NCBI GenBank assembly: GCA_963691655.1
Contig: OY829328.1
Span: forward strand, 15,764,704-15,828,703
DNA length: 64,000 nt
Reading direction: 5' to 3'
Origin: Toxonevra muliebris
Taxonomy: Eukaryota; Arthropoda; Insecta; Diptera; Pallopteridae
This document shows, in pieces, positions 1-11,105 of this stretch; position 1 is the stretch's first letter; every line of letters begins with the position of its first letter. A program made the position numbers and the translations under genes. Below the pieces are notes generated by a model. That model had not been told where the DNA came from, did no database searches, and was given only the letters and a program-made list of their open reading frames with translations.

Positions 1-330
1 GACAGATTGTAAATTTGGAGAAGAAGAAGAATTTTGTGTTTTGTGTAAATAAAATTTGTACACCAAGACTTTATATAGTAATTATGGATAATTGTAGGAG
101 TTGCAATGAGTCCATTATTACAAGAGCAGCTGTTCTGAAAACAAAATCCAAAATGTCTAAAAAATGAAATACATCTCAAATTTTCCTGTTTTTTACAACC
201 TTGTGTTTGAGGGTTGCTTGTTACTTCCTGCATTTCAAGTGCATTGCGTTTTTATATAGCGAAATTCCGCATTTCAACGAAATGCTAAATTTACCTGAAA
301 TTCACTCTCGTGTGTCCTCACTATGATGTT
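1..330 (+). repeat. Partial copy of a dispersed repeat, cut by the window edge
   Basis: This stretch resembles 56087-56420 in the same orientation. Both have a GACAGATT start, an AGAAGAAGAA run, an ACAAGAGCAGC..GTT block, a shared AAAACAAAATCCAAAATGTC block, and a shared TTTACAACCTTG..GTTTGAGGGTTG block followed by GCATTTCAA motifs. A third, inverted copy lies at 51318-51458. The copy at 56087 lies inside a TIR-bounded element, so this may be the inner part of another such element whose left end is outside the window. No coding capacity is seen. Confidence 0.6.
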
Positions 331-2005
331 CTTTAACATTTTGTGATATTGTAAATTATTCTTCTACTATTTATATAGACATAGCTAAAATCCATTCCCT
401 TAATAAGCCGTTACCTTAGCTTAATTCTTTATGGTAGGTAATATTATATTAAATTGTTTCCATTTCCTTTATTTAGAATAGAACTGGCACATTTACAATT
501 TTCCTTTAAACGAACATTAGCAAATTCTACAAATCATCAAACACAATCAATCTCTCTAACATCAACATCGCCATCATCCCAATATTATCACTAACTTTAT
601 CACACAGTACCATCATAAATTATTTCTCTTATCAATATTACGAAAATATTGGTTTGGTTTTTTGTTACCAAGTTATTGATAATGTTGTTGTTGTTATTGA
701 TGTTGTTTTTTTTTCTTCTTCTTTTTTCAACACACTTTCAACCCATATTTATCTACTTTTTCCTCCCTCATGATTTTTTCTCATTTGAATTCTCAGTACC
801 TTTGCCAATGAGATGTTGTTGATTACTTTTTATCCTTTGTATAGCTGTTTTGACACTTTCAATGATTGTCTGTTTGTTTGTTTGTTTGTTTGTTGATATG
901 TATGTTGATATGTATGTGTATATGTCTTACAATTCATTGGTATATGTACGCGTGTATTTATGGTTTCATTTGATTTTTCCTTGAAACTTTTTTCCAGGGT
1001 TTTCTAGTTTTGTTTTATTATATAGAAACATCTGCGTTTCTTCGATGAACTTCCCATATCTCAAACTTTTGAGTACACATAGAAACTTTTTTGTATTTCT
1101 TTCTTTTATTGTTTACTGTTTTATATTTAACATTCAATAATTACACTATTCAGCAAATTGCTTCAGGCACCTTTAATATACTCGTGACTCTTTTTTACCA
1201 TCGGCTTTTTAGATAATTTCACCAGCGATTTAGTAAATTCATAGGAGCATTTTTCAAAAATTTTTATACCATATTTCTTAAATATGAACGCAATAAGAGG
1301 AATTATAATTTGTCGCACATTGTCTTTAATAATGTTCAAGCTTTATGCCATTGAAGATTTTCCTACCACAGCTAATCCACTTTTTGAATGAAATCGCTGT
1401 GTTCTCAAAAAAAAGGCTGTAGACGACTTACATATCATATATATCTTACTAATCATTTTAACCCTGGAAGAACATGCTTATTTTTTGTACGTAAAGGCCT
1501 TGCTGCGTCGAAACGACGACGGCATTATTCAAACTGGTCATGCACGTGATCTATACACCTATAACTTTGAAAGTTGATTGTTTCCCATTATTTGGTTAAT
1601 TTATCATATAGCCAAAAAACAATCGCTATATTTTTTATTAACATTTATTCATAAATTAAATGTTTACCAACACTTACTTAGAAAGAAAAATTTTAAAACG
1701 TAAACATGCATCGTCGATTCGACGAAGCACGTCCATCCAGGGTTAAAAACTAGATTAGATAAAGTTTGGAAACCATGTCCGATCTTTATACACACACACA
1801 CAGCTATGACTTTTAAATTCCAACATTATGATGACTGACTTTCTATCAAATAAGTAATAAGAAATCGAATAAATAAATAAGTGAACCTGAAAAAGAACGC
1901 TTAAAAAGAAAATCCCGCTCACAAGAAAGACTTTCATGGAAATCAAAGTTATCGTAAAACTTCGTACAATACAATATTTTATCCATAGTTAGAAATAATT
2001 TTTGA
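331..2005. other. AT-rich non-coding stretch
   Basis: No gene is seen on either strand. The stretch holds simple sequence, including a GTTT tetranucleotide run near 867-893 and short TTG/TTC-rich tracts at 685-725. Open frames are short, AT-driven and lack any recognisable domain. Confidence 0.6.
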
Positions 2006-2290
2006 GGACCTCAATAGTTTAGTGGATCGCACCCTGGACTTTCACGCGGGAGGTTGTGGGCTCGATTCCCGTCTTGGTCGGGTGGTAATTCTCATAACCT
2101 TCTTATACGAGTATTTATTATCGATATAAAGTGAATGAGAATTATAAAAAAATGTGAGCGTGTGAACCCCTTGGTTAGCAATGGAAAAACCACCAAGCGA
2201 TAAGAAATTTCCACACCTCAGTTCAACTGTAGGTCCTGTGGGCTGTTCTCACCTAAATGTGTCCCTGGCAGCCATTTAACTTACTCTAAA
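2006..2290 (+). repeat. tRNA-derived SINE-like element
   Basis: The head looks like a decayed tRNA gene with an internal pol III promoter. There is an A-box TAGTTTAGTGG at 2015-2025 and a B-box GGCTCGATTCC at 2059-2069. It does not fold as a convincing tRNA and continues into a non-tRNA body. The body contains CTTGGTTAGCAATGG and ends near TGGCAGCCATTTAACTTA, similar to bodies at 59535-59720 (+), 34855-35025 (-) and 9160-9400 (-). The call rests on boxes and shared body; the exact ends are uncertain. Confidence 0.6.
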
Positions 2291-5200
2291 CTAGAATTCC
2301 TTTTTAAATTTTTTAAGCGTGTCTGTCTTTTTCTTTCTTATAGCACACACTTGAAATTCGAAATTTTTAATTTAAAAATCAATGTTCACTATGGTTAAAA
2401 GTTTTATCGTGATTGAAATTTTTGTCTCTAGTGATTTACTTAATACATTTTCTTTCAAAACTGTGACAAAAAATCTCCAATAATTTCAATTTGAAAATAT
2501 CTCTAAAATATGTATACGCCATCGAGATCAACGCTTTAAAATCGCACAGAAGTTTTCGTGTCAATTAGCGAGTAAGGACGAAGCACTGAAACCTTAATGT
2601 AGGTCTATTTTGATTAAACATTTTTGTATAACTAAAAACTTTTAAGCTTAATATGGGTTTAAAGTTCCACGTAATAAAGCTGGTTAGAAAAAACGACTCT
2701 CTCAATTCGTCTGCACCTTTTCGAAGATAGTGGTTATGGTATTCCTGGTTATACATATTTACTTATTTACTTCGCCAGAGTAAAACTCTCAAATACATTA
2801 AGTGTACTTAGTAGATATTTATTTATATACATACATAGTAAAATTTTAATGTTTAACTTACTTTGTTGTACTTGTTGTTGTATTGTTTTTGAAGATGAAA
2901 TTAGTAATAGATTTTGTTGTAATTGCAAGTGTATTTTGTTAAATTTTGTTTATTTGCTTCTCACGTTGTTTAATTGCGTCTAATTATGAAGAAATCGGGA
3001 AAAAATTTGTTTAGAAACCAGAAAAATTGATTGTGATTTACTTTGTTCTCGTTATTGTTGCTGCCGTTATGCTTAGACAATTTTAAAATTGCTACATTAC
3101 TATTTTATATCCACGATATATGAAGGACATTAATGAGCACAGCTTATCCTTGCACTTTGTTCAGAAACAGAAACAAAATCAAGACTGTGTATAATAAAAA
3201 TTGTATTAGAATAACTTTCTTGTGTGTATGTTCGCTTGCGTGTGTGTGTGTGTGTGTATGAATGGGCAGAAAATGCTGTTAATATTTTTCTTTTTTCTCA
3301 TATATATATACAATATACAAATCGATAATTTTCTTACTAAAAATAGCAAAGGCAGATACCCTTGTTATTGTATTTTATTTGTAGGTGGTGCAGGTAGATA
3401 TAACGTCCTGTATAGGAATTTGATTTTAGTTTTTGAAATCAGTTTTTTCTTTAATTTTAAAGAAATATCTAGTTTCTGGTTTCGTGCTTTGTACTATTCA
3501 CAAGAATATTTTCCATCCAGATATTTACATATGTTCACAAAAACATAGAAGCAACATACTCTACTTTTGTAGCATGAACTTATTTCGTACGCTTAATTTT
3601 CTTTAATTAAATATTAATTTTATATTTTACACTAGTCAATCTAAAATACAATTTTTATTACTTTTTATTTCTATTTTTTGTTTTTTATTTGTAATATAAA
3701 ATTCCTTTGCGTGTACTGATTTTTTCACGTCTTGTAAGGATACTAATGAAAATTGGCTACACAATTTGCTTAAACAAATTTGCGGCGAATTTTTGGTTTC
3801 TTTTTTTTTTTTTGTTTTTTTTTTTTTTGTTTTTGCGAAAACTGGAGCGAGCGATTCAGGAGGTGGGAGTAAAACAATTCAGCACGTATATTGAATAACT
3901 TTTTCAGTTTTTATGTGAAACTCCAAAATCAAATTTTAATTTTCAATTCAGCTATAATTTTCAGTTGATCTTTTAATTTTTCTTTCCACTACAATATGTT
4001 TTTCTTTTACTTTGGAATGAAAATCGATGTGACCACGTACGGTTTTACCAATTTAACTTTTCTGCCAAATTCATTTTTACTCTATTCCTCTATTCTTTGG
4101 CAGGAGCTTTTATGCACATACCCACACATGCATATGTATCTCCCAGACATATCCGAATCATGCGCATTACAAGCTAACCACAAATGTGACAATGGCAAAA
4201 GGGATTGCTGTCTGTCACTGGCAATGTCACTTTGCATCTGGCAGATATTTATGACGCCATATTAATTGCTTACACCCTATATCGAGAATCAAAATTGTAG
4301 ATATCTAGTGTTTGAAAAGTTTAACTTTATTATCGAAAAGCAGGGAATTTTTCAAATATGAAAAAAAATTATGTGCTTGAACTAAAATTCTAAGAAATCT
4401 AATTTAAAAATCGTAACTTTTGATTAAAAAATATAAATTTGGAATTGGGACGGTTTTCGGCATAGGCAGCAAACAGGCTACAACATGGAATTAGAGATCA
4501 TTGGAAAGACTTTTTATTTATAAGTATCTTTCGAAGGAAAATCTGAGCGATTTTCGCAGTCAATGTAGTCAAACCTGATATATATTGGCTTTGATCTTTT
4601 CTGTTACAAAAGCGTGCTAGCAAAATATTTTCAGCGCTCTGTGGATAATATTTTTGTAATCCACAAATTTCCAAAATAATTATCTAATACTAAGCAGATA
4701 TATATTTCTGTTTCAGGATGACTTTGTTTTCGAATTGAAATGGGCAAATAACAAGACCATATATAAAAACTCAGCGTAGGGTATCTCATTTATTCACACA
4801 ACAACAATAAAATTTGCTTTACTTGTTTCAATATTCGCTTTTCGCCCACACGTAAATTTGTGAATGTTATTTCGCCGTAAAACCGTAAGCTTTTTCTATT
4901 GTGTTTATTTCATATGTGCGGGCAATACGTTTTATGTGAGTGCCTTTTTATATAATTAAGTTGTGTATGGCACAATTGCTGGAACAATTCGCAATTACTT
5001 AATGTTTGACAATGGTATAAACAGCTGGTGTACACCAGATTGTGAATTTGTAAATGCCGATACTTCATATGTAATAAAAAAGGGGATATTAGCCAAACAT
5101 TGAAAGCTTTTTCGTATCTTGTTGACTAATGTATGTATGTATGGATGGATACACATCCACATTTAAATAAACAATACCAAATGTGATGTGTGAATTAGTT

Positions 5201-5560
5201 TTCACATTATTTTTATTTTTGTTCAATCGAAAATTTTCAGAATACAAAGTATTCTTCATTTGCTTTACGAGAGAAGTTAGTCTGAAGACTTGCTCCACCA
5301 TCTCTTATCTTAAGATGGTAGGGCATATTTATAACAACCATGCCGAAGATTTCTTTTAAATAAGCACAGCTGATATAATTGCAATGAGAGCAAATTCAAA
5401 TTATTCGAGCTGAGAACAAAGAGAGTAAAAGCGAATCATGTTGTAAAAACAAACTGATAATTTAAACTCTTTCTTACTATCAGTAGTCAAATAAAAAATA
5501 AAAAAATATTAATAAAAACAAGTTGAAATCGACTGGTGCCTACATGCGCTGCTGTGTTTA
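2291..5560. other. AT-rich intergenic stretch
   Basis: No supported gene is seen. It contains a GT dinucleotide run at about 3238-3258, T-rich tracts around 3800-3830 and short unrelated open frames. The longest open frames here (3222-3548 and 3996-4265, +) have low-complexity hydrophobic composition and no domain. The last part is the upstream region of the oxidase gene. Confidence 0.55.
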
Positions 5561-5572
5561 AATAGTTGCTTT

Positions 5573-5620
5573 TATAAAGCTGATCAGTTTGGCCGGCGAG
5601 ATCGGCAAGTCAATTAATTG
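5573..5620 (+). promoter_or_regulatory. Possible core promoter of the oxidase gene
   Basis: A TATAAA box (5573-5578) and an initiator-like TCAGTT (5584-5589) lie 60-75 bases upstream of the ATG. They are too close together to be used as a standard TATA/initiator pair, so at most one is real. A TATA-driven start would fall near 5603, giving a short 5' UTR of about 45 bases. Confidence 0.25.
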
Positions 5621-5647
5621 ATAGGAACTCAAATTAACACTACGAAA

Positions 5648-6947
5648 ATGCATTTTGGTATATTGGGCAGTGGCATAATTGGTCTAACGAGTGCTTTAGA
5701 ATTGCAAAAAACTTTTCCAAATGCTCAAATATCGATTCTGGCTGATCGTTTTAATGAGGATACTACAAGTTATGTAGCTGCTGGGATATTTCGTCCGAGC
5801 ACTAGTTTTATGGGACCTACAACAGAAATAACACAGTGAGTTTTTAATTAAATAACATAAATAAATTATAATTTTAATCAAATACTCGTAGGCAATGGAT
5901 TAATGATGCTTTTAATTATTGGGATGATATACGTCGTTCGAAGGAGGCTCCTTTAGCTGGTGTTTCCCAGTTATCCGGTTATATTTTCTCAAGCACGTCT
6001 CCAAGCATAGTTCGTGTAAGTTTAAAGTGCTTCTAAATAAACTGATAAGATTATAAGAGCAAATTTGCAAATTATCGATATTAATTTATATTTGGTTTTT
6101 GATAATATTAATGCTAGTAATTAAGTGGAAATTATTTTATTGGTTGATTGTATCTTAAAATTGTTCTCTTCTATTCTTCGTAGAATCATTTTATTGAGAA
6201 ACTTTTGCCCGTCTATCGACAAGCCACCGAAGAAGAATTGAAGTTGTGCCTTGGTGATTGGAAGTATGGTTCCTTTTTTACTACATGCCTAACCGAGAGT
6301 CGTTTATTTATGCCATATGCCACAAAGAAGTAAGTAATAAATTACTTTTGCAAACATTTCTCACATAATTTCTTCTTTTTTTTTAATTCAAATTTAGATT
6401 CGTTGAGGCAGGTGGCAAAGTAACACGCGAACATGTACGATCATTCAATGATCTGCAACAAAATTTCGATGTAGTAATAAATTGCACTGGACTTGGTGCC
6501 AGGGAACTCTGCAATGATAAACATTTAGTACCCATACGTGGGCAAGTGCTTAAGGTACGTGCTCCTTGGGTGAAGACAGCATTCTATGGCGATTATGACA
6601 CCTACATTATTCCCGGATTTGACACCGTCACTTTAGGTGGATGCCGCCAGTTTGACAGTTTCAATCTGAATGTTTGTAAATATGATTCTATGGCGATTAA
6701 AGAACGTTGTTTTGACATGTTACCAAGTTTGAAAAAAGCCGAAATCGTACGCGAAGCGGTTGGACTGCGTCCGCATCGTTCTGTGGTACGCGTCGAGCCA
6801 GAGTTCATACAACGTAGTAATGGACGTAACCTTAAGGTTGTACACAATTATGGCCATGGCGGTTATGGTGTAACAACTGCTCCTGGAACTGCTAAATATG
6901 CTGTAAAGTTGGTGCGAGATATGTTGTCTGGCAATAGTAAATTATAA
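5648..6947 (+). CDS. D-amino-acid / D-aspartate oxidase, peroxisomal
   Basis: This gene encodes a FAD flavoenzyme that oxidatively deaminates D-amino acids to 2-oxo acids, ammonia and hydrogen peroxide in peroxisomes. Four exons join in phase: 5648-5835, 5892-6015, 6184-6329 and 6398-6947, all with GT..AG borders, giving 335 residues, the usual family length. The start MHFGILGSGIIGLTSALEL carries the Rossmann GxGxxG FAD-binding motif at residues 6-11. Later come VINCTGLGAREL, RGQVLKVRAPWV, VGLRPHRSVVRVE (family substrate-binding arginine region) and HNYGHGGYGVT near the C terminus. The final SKL is a canonical PTS1 signal. The only in-frame ATG near the start is 5648. A poly(A) signal AATAAA sits at 6990-6995. 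Fly genomes carry more than one such paralogue and the sequence alone does not separate D-aspartate from broader D-amino-acid specificity, although LRPHRSVVR and RGQVLKV resemble D-aspartate oxidases. Confidence 0.93.
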
Positions 6948-6989
6948 AAGTAATTGACATTTTTAATCATGAAATTCATATAAAAAGAA

Positions 6990-6995
6990 AATAAA
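6990..6995 (+). terminator. Poly(A) signal of the oxidase gene
   Basis: AATAAA lies 43 bases after the stop codon, a normal distance for a short fly 3' UTR. Confidence 0.6.
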
Positions 6996-8143
6996 TTGTT
7001 TTATTAACAGAAACAGAATTAAAAGTAAACCAAAGCCTTGATCCGTCTTTAAATGCGACTTGAGAAAGAAGACGTAATTCGAAAGTACTCACTTTTATAT
7101 GTACATATTTCATCAAGATGTTTTTTAATTGGTACCAGAATAGAATATTTAATGTGAAATTTTCATTAAATTATTATTATAAAAAAAAACTATTTTTAAG
7201 GACACATCTTTGAAACCACGAACGCAAATCGAGACTTTAATGTATCTTAAAGAAGGTAATTGTTTACTGTATAATAACAACTCACTAGGTTTGGAATTAA
7301 TTTTTTTTCGATTGTTCTTCTCGCTTTTAGTGCTTTTAAGTAATAAAATGCTTCTGTGTTCAATGTATGTATTTCTAAAACATTTTACGTTTATAATTAT
7401 TTAAAATAACTATGAAGCTTAGAAAAATAACTAATAAATGCAACGGCTATGTAACATTGTTATAAAAAGGTATTTTTCTTGAAGAAAAGTTAATTTTAAA
7501 AACCGTTCGGAATTCGGAAATCGGAATTCTTAAGTAGTTCGTTCTTGGGCTGTAATATATTTGGATGGTAAGGGGTATATTAATTGGACCTGCTGGTATG
7601 ATGAAAAGGCTATTCCCCCTTTTTAGTAAAGGGCATGTTAAAGCTGCCGGATTCTTAAGTATATGTATATCCTTAGAAAAGCCAAAAAGGGACTAGATTT
7701 TTTGTTTTATATTTCCGAATCTGTCGTCACAGTAATTCGTTTATTAATTCGTTTTAGTTAATAGCATTTCATGTTCATTTGTCCTACTTAGTAAGAATAA
7801 AAACAGCTTTAAATCTTTAGAAAATTATCGATAAAAGATTTTCTTCGCTATGTCATAAATTGTAATAGATTGCGTGTACAGTAAATTCACCAAATTGATT
7901 TTTTCACCTAATGGTGAGTTTGAAATGACACGCTAAAACAAACACATGATAAATTTGGGAACTAAAAGCAAATGTCAAATAGCAAATTTTTCGTGATATG
8001 TCAACAATTGAAATAAAAGTAATCATAAAAACACAAAAAAAATAGAATAAAAATCTGCAAAAAGTTATTAAGAAACTTTTGCAAATTTCAGAAAACACAA
8101 AAAAGTTGTATCGCACAAATAATAATCAAGCTTAGCCACGAAT
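6996..8143. other. Intergenic stretch before the distal UBE2W-type exon
   Basis: No gene is seen. It is AT-rich with short open frames only. The last 200 bases would hold the 5' UTR and promoter of the exon at 8144 if that exon is real; no clear TATA box or initiator was recognised. Confidence 0.5.
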
Positions 8144-8167
8144 ATGTCATCGATGTCGCCATCAGAG
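8144..8167 (+). CDS. Probable distal alternative first coding exon of UBE2W-type E2
   Basis: ATG opens eight codons (MSSMSPSE) that run directly into a perfect splice donor GAG|GTAAGT in phase 0. The shared second exon at 37810 also begins in phase 0 with RRLHKEL. Joined, they give MSSMSPSE-RRLHKEL, closely paralleling the short N terminus of animal UBE2W (MASMQKRLQKEL in human, from memory). The predicted isoform is 154 residues, near the 151 of human UBE2W. The roughly 29.6-kb intron would contain the proximal first exon at 30249. The coding potential of 24 bases cannot be proven from sequence alone; the joining is an inference from phase, donor strength and family N terminus. Confidence 0.55.
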
Positions 8168-9159
8168 GTAAGTCGCTTATAAATTCCAAAGATTCTAAGA
8201 AAAATGCTCATGTTTTGATCGATTCAGCAGCCACAGCTGAAGCTAGTACATTTACTAATATTTTTATTCTCCTAAACAAATTTGTTACGTTATAAATTAC
8301 AAGGGCATTTTTCTTAAGTTTTCACGGTCATATTCTTGTATTTAACATTTTTTAATGTTCTCCTTTGTTGATGGTGCTAACATGAGCAAATTTCAACTGC
8401 GAATGGAACATTTTAGTTTATTAGCTTCTCTGTGCTGGACGAAAAACAAAGACTTAACCCGAGTAGCAGTTTTAGTATTTGATGTAGCCTACATAAGTAT
8501 GTTGTTTACTCTTGAATTCTAAACAGCATAGTGCGCTAGCACTATACATTTCAAACTTGGGAAGATGTAAAATTTACCTCAAAAAACAGGAGGAAAAAAA
8601 AGCTTGCTCTAGAAATCTTGGTTAGGTTGTCGGGCAGTTATATGCGGTCATAGCTCCGGGCAATAGCAAAAGAAGTTAGAGGGTGCCTTCTTAACTTACA
8701 AATTCTTGTAACTACTGTTGTGTGGGATGGACTGCGTGTCCGGATATTCCGTGTTGCAGTTAGTCAGCTCGCGATAGTGTGATCATTCATCTGTTATCTG
8801 CAAGCGTGGAGAAGTGAGAGAATATATCCGCCCTTATTTTCCTTAGAAGAATTACTACTTATTACTGCCACTCTACATTTTTAGAAACAAAAACTGGCAA
8901 ATATTCTATTAATCACAGATAATGCAAGTAACGCCTCTGTATTTTGCAATGTCACTAGAAGTTGAGCTTTGTGTTTGTCTGATGTATGTTATCTACTATA
9001 TCTATCTTGAATAAGAGAACCAAAAATGTATCTTACATAAAAGGCTATGTAAGCAGAATAACGACTAAAGATAGTTAGTAAAAAAACTGTTGTTTTTTGT
9101 TAATTCAAGGCCTATTAATCTTAAATAAATTTTTTATATTCCTGATATTTATTTCTTCT
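8168..9159. other. Probable intron, AT-rich
   Basis: No gene is recognised. A slightly GC-richer patch at about 8620-8830 looks like old repeat-derived DNA but could not be classified. Confidence 0.45.
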
Positions 9160-9400
9160 TCTTTGATGGCGCATCAGCCCATGGAGAGCCTAGACCGAGC
9201 TTTGCGCATCCATTTATGTTGTGTGTGTTAGATTTGTACACGAATGGATAGGACCGAATCCGAACAGCGAAATGATTAGCTGTTAAGCCATTTTTACTCT
9301 TGGAGGTTTGCTATTGCCAGCCAAGAGACTGTCGAGCATTGAGCTTGGACACCGTACGTTGCTAGCCCGTGCTCCACTAGGTTAAGGCGAGCACAACTCT
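9160..9400 (-). repeat. tRNA-derived SINE-like element
   Basis: Read on the minus strand, it begins with a decayed tRNA-like head (CTCGCCTTAACCTAGTGG) and continues through TCTTGGCTGGCAATAGCAAA and CCAAGAGTAAAAATGGC, the body motif shared with 34855-35025. It ends in an AAGAAGAAG tail on the minus strand. Shared structure with the other copies supports a retroposon; boundaries are approximate. Confidence 0.6.
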
Positions 9401-10567
9401 TTTTATTTATTAAAATAAAATTCAACAAAAAAATATATCTCATGTTTTTTTTATGTTTTAACTCGATTTGCGCTGCTGCGTTCCCAAAGTTATTTAAATG
9501 TTATCTGAAGCCATGCAGGGTATGGAAACTTAAATCCATTGTTGTATAGTGACGGTATGATGATCAATTTGCAATATAAATTAGTTTCCTATAGAATTCC
9601 CCTAAATTTACTTACTTAATTGGCACTGCAACCTATGATTGTTCTTGGCCGCTTCAATAAACCTTCACCTGTCGCCTCTGTTATGCGCAAGTTGGCTATA
9701 GTTGGTAAAGCCAAGTGCAGCAAGACCCCCCCTAAATGCTCAGAACAATCTATTGTCATTGATTGTCCACGCTTCACCGCCATACTTTAGAACGGTAAGA
9801 AGAGTGTTATTTTCATCTATCAAGAAAGAACTCTGCTTTTCAGTTGTCTAATGAGTCTACTACACTCAAAACAAAAAACTTTCCGATGAAACTTAAAATT
9901 AGAAATAAGTAGAATTACTAAAAATAGTACTTTGTTATGAATACTTTTAAGTTGCTAATCGTATATGATATAATAAATTGGGACATTTGTAACTTATGCA
10001 AAAATTTCACCAAATCTGTTTATAGAATAATTTTTTTTTTTTCATGTCTTGGTTGGTTTTTCAGTTATCATTGATGCATGAAATTAAATCATTGTTTTTT
10101 CATTTATTTTATTCATGAATAAATATTTTTACGTAGCAACAAAGTTCAATGAAACGTTATCAAAAATGAATGTTTCCTGAATTTTTTTTTGCATTGCAAT
10201 GCATTGATTGCAATTTCTTTTATTATATTTTTAATGCGGAGATTTTTAAATTATGTAATTTTTTTAATGGCTGTCTATTTATCATCTTAATTAAAAGTGT
10301 TTGTCAACAAATCAAATCAGCTTATCAGTATTGATGTATTAATGGATCCATCGAAATCGGCATTCAACATTTTTGAGGTACGGAAGTACCTACTTTTAGA
10401 CTAAGCCATTAAGTTAGGCAATGATAATACACTTTTCCTGTATAATCAATATTTGAATTACCTGATTGAGTTTATGCAATCATCTCGCATATATTCTTAT
10501 CTAAATCTATTTATATAAAGTGATGGCGTGCAACATGCCGATCCTCTGCTATTTTTAAGTATACACA
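9401..10567. other. Probable intron with an unclassified repeat-like patch
   Basis: No gene is seen. The patch at about 9608-9800 (starting TTACTTAATTGGCACTG) is GC-richer than its surroundings and looks like decayed dispersed-repeat DNA. The remainder is AT-rich. Confidence 0.4.
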
Positions 10568-10569
10568 TA

Positions 10570-11103
10570 CAGTCATCGCTCGAAACCGTGAACTAATAAA
10601 AACCAGGAGTTTTTACGTTGTTCACGTTTGCGATTGTTGAAAAAATAACCGAAACATTATTTTCTTACTTTTTTTTAAACTATACCCTATAGTGTGAAAG
10701 TTAACATTTTATTGGTAAAATAGCTTAAATTAAAGAATTTGCAAAAAAAATTCATAAAAATTACCTTGAAATTGAGAATTACTTAAATAAAAATATAAAG
10801 TCTTAAAATTATTTCCTAATTAATTAAGATATAAATTAGCTTATTACAAAGAATTAAATGAAAAAACCAAATATTTTATTTCAATGGATGGAACGTTTTT
10901 AATTAAAAAAAAATTAATTAGGAAAATTCGGTGAAATCCACCTTAAATATCACCTTTTTTCTTAGGTTCTTGTAGAAAACATATTTAGAGAATTCCCGAA
11001 ATTACTAAAATCATGAAAATTGACACACAATTTCTTAGAAATTTTGTTCACGTTTTAGAGCGTTCACGTTTTAGAATAGTCAATGGAAGAAAAACGTTGA
11101 CTG
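10570..11103. mobile_element. Candidate pogo/Tc1-like MITE
   Basis: Both ends read TA-CAGTCAWCG inward: CAGTCATCG from 10570 and, on the minus strand, CAGTCAACG from 11103. Flanking TA dinucleotides sit at 10568-10569 and 11104-11105. GTGAAC motifs follow inside both ends (ACCGTGAAC left, ACGTGAAC right). The interior is AT-rich without coding capacity. The terminal repeat is short, so the call is moderate. Confidence 0.45.
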
Positions 11104-11105
11104 TA

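Noticed and set aside
2006..2080. Functional tRNA gene
   Set aside because: Box A and box B are present but the arms do not pair as a tRNA and the sequence continues as a SINE body.
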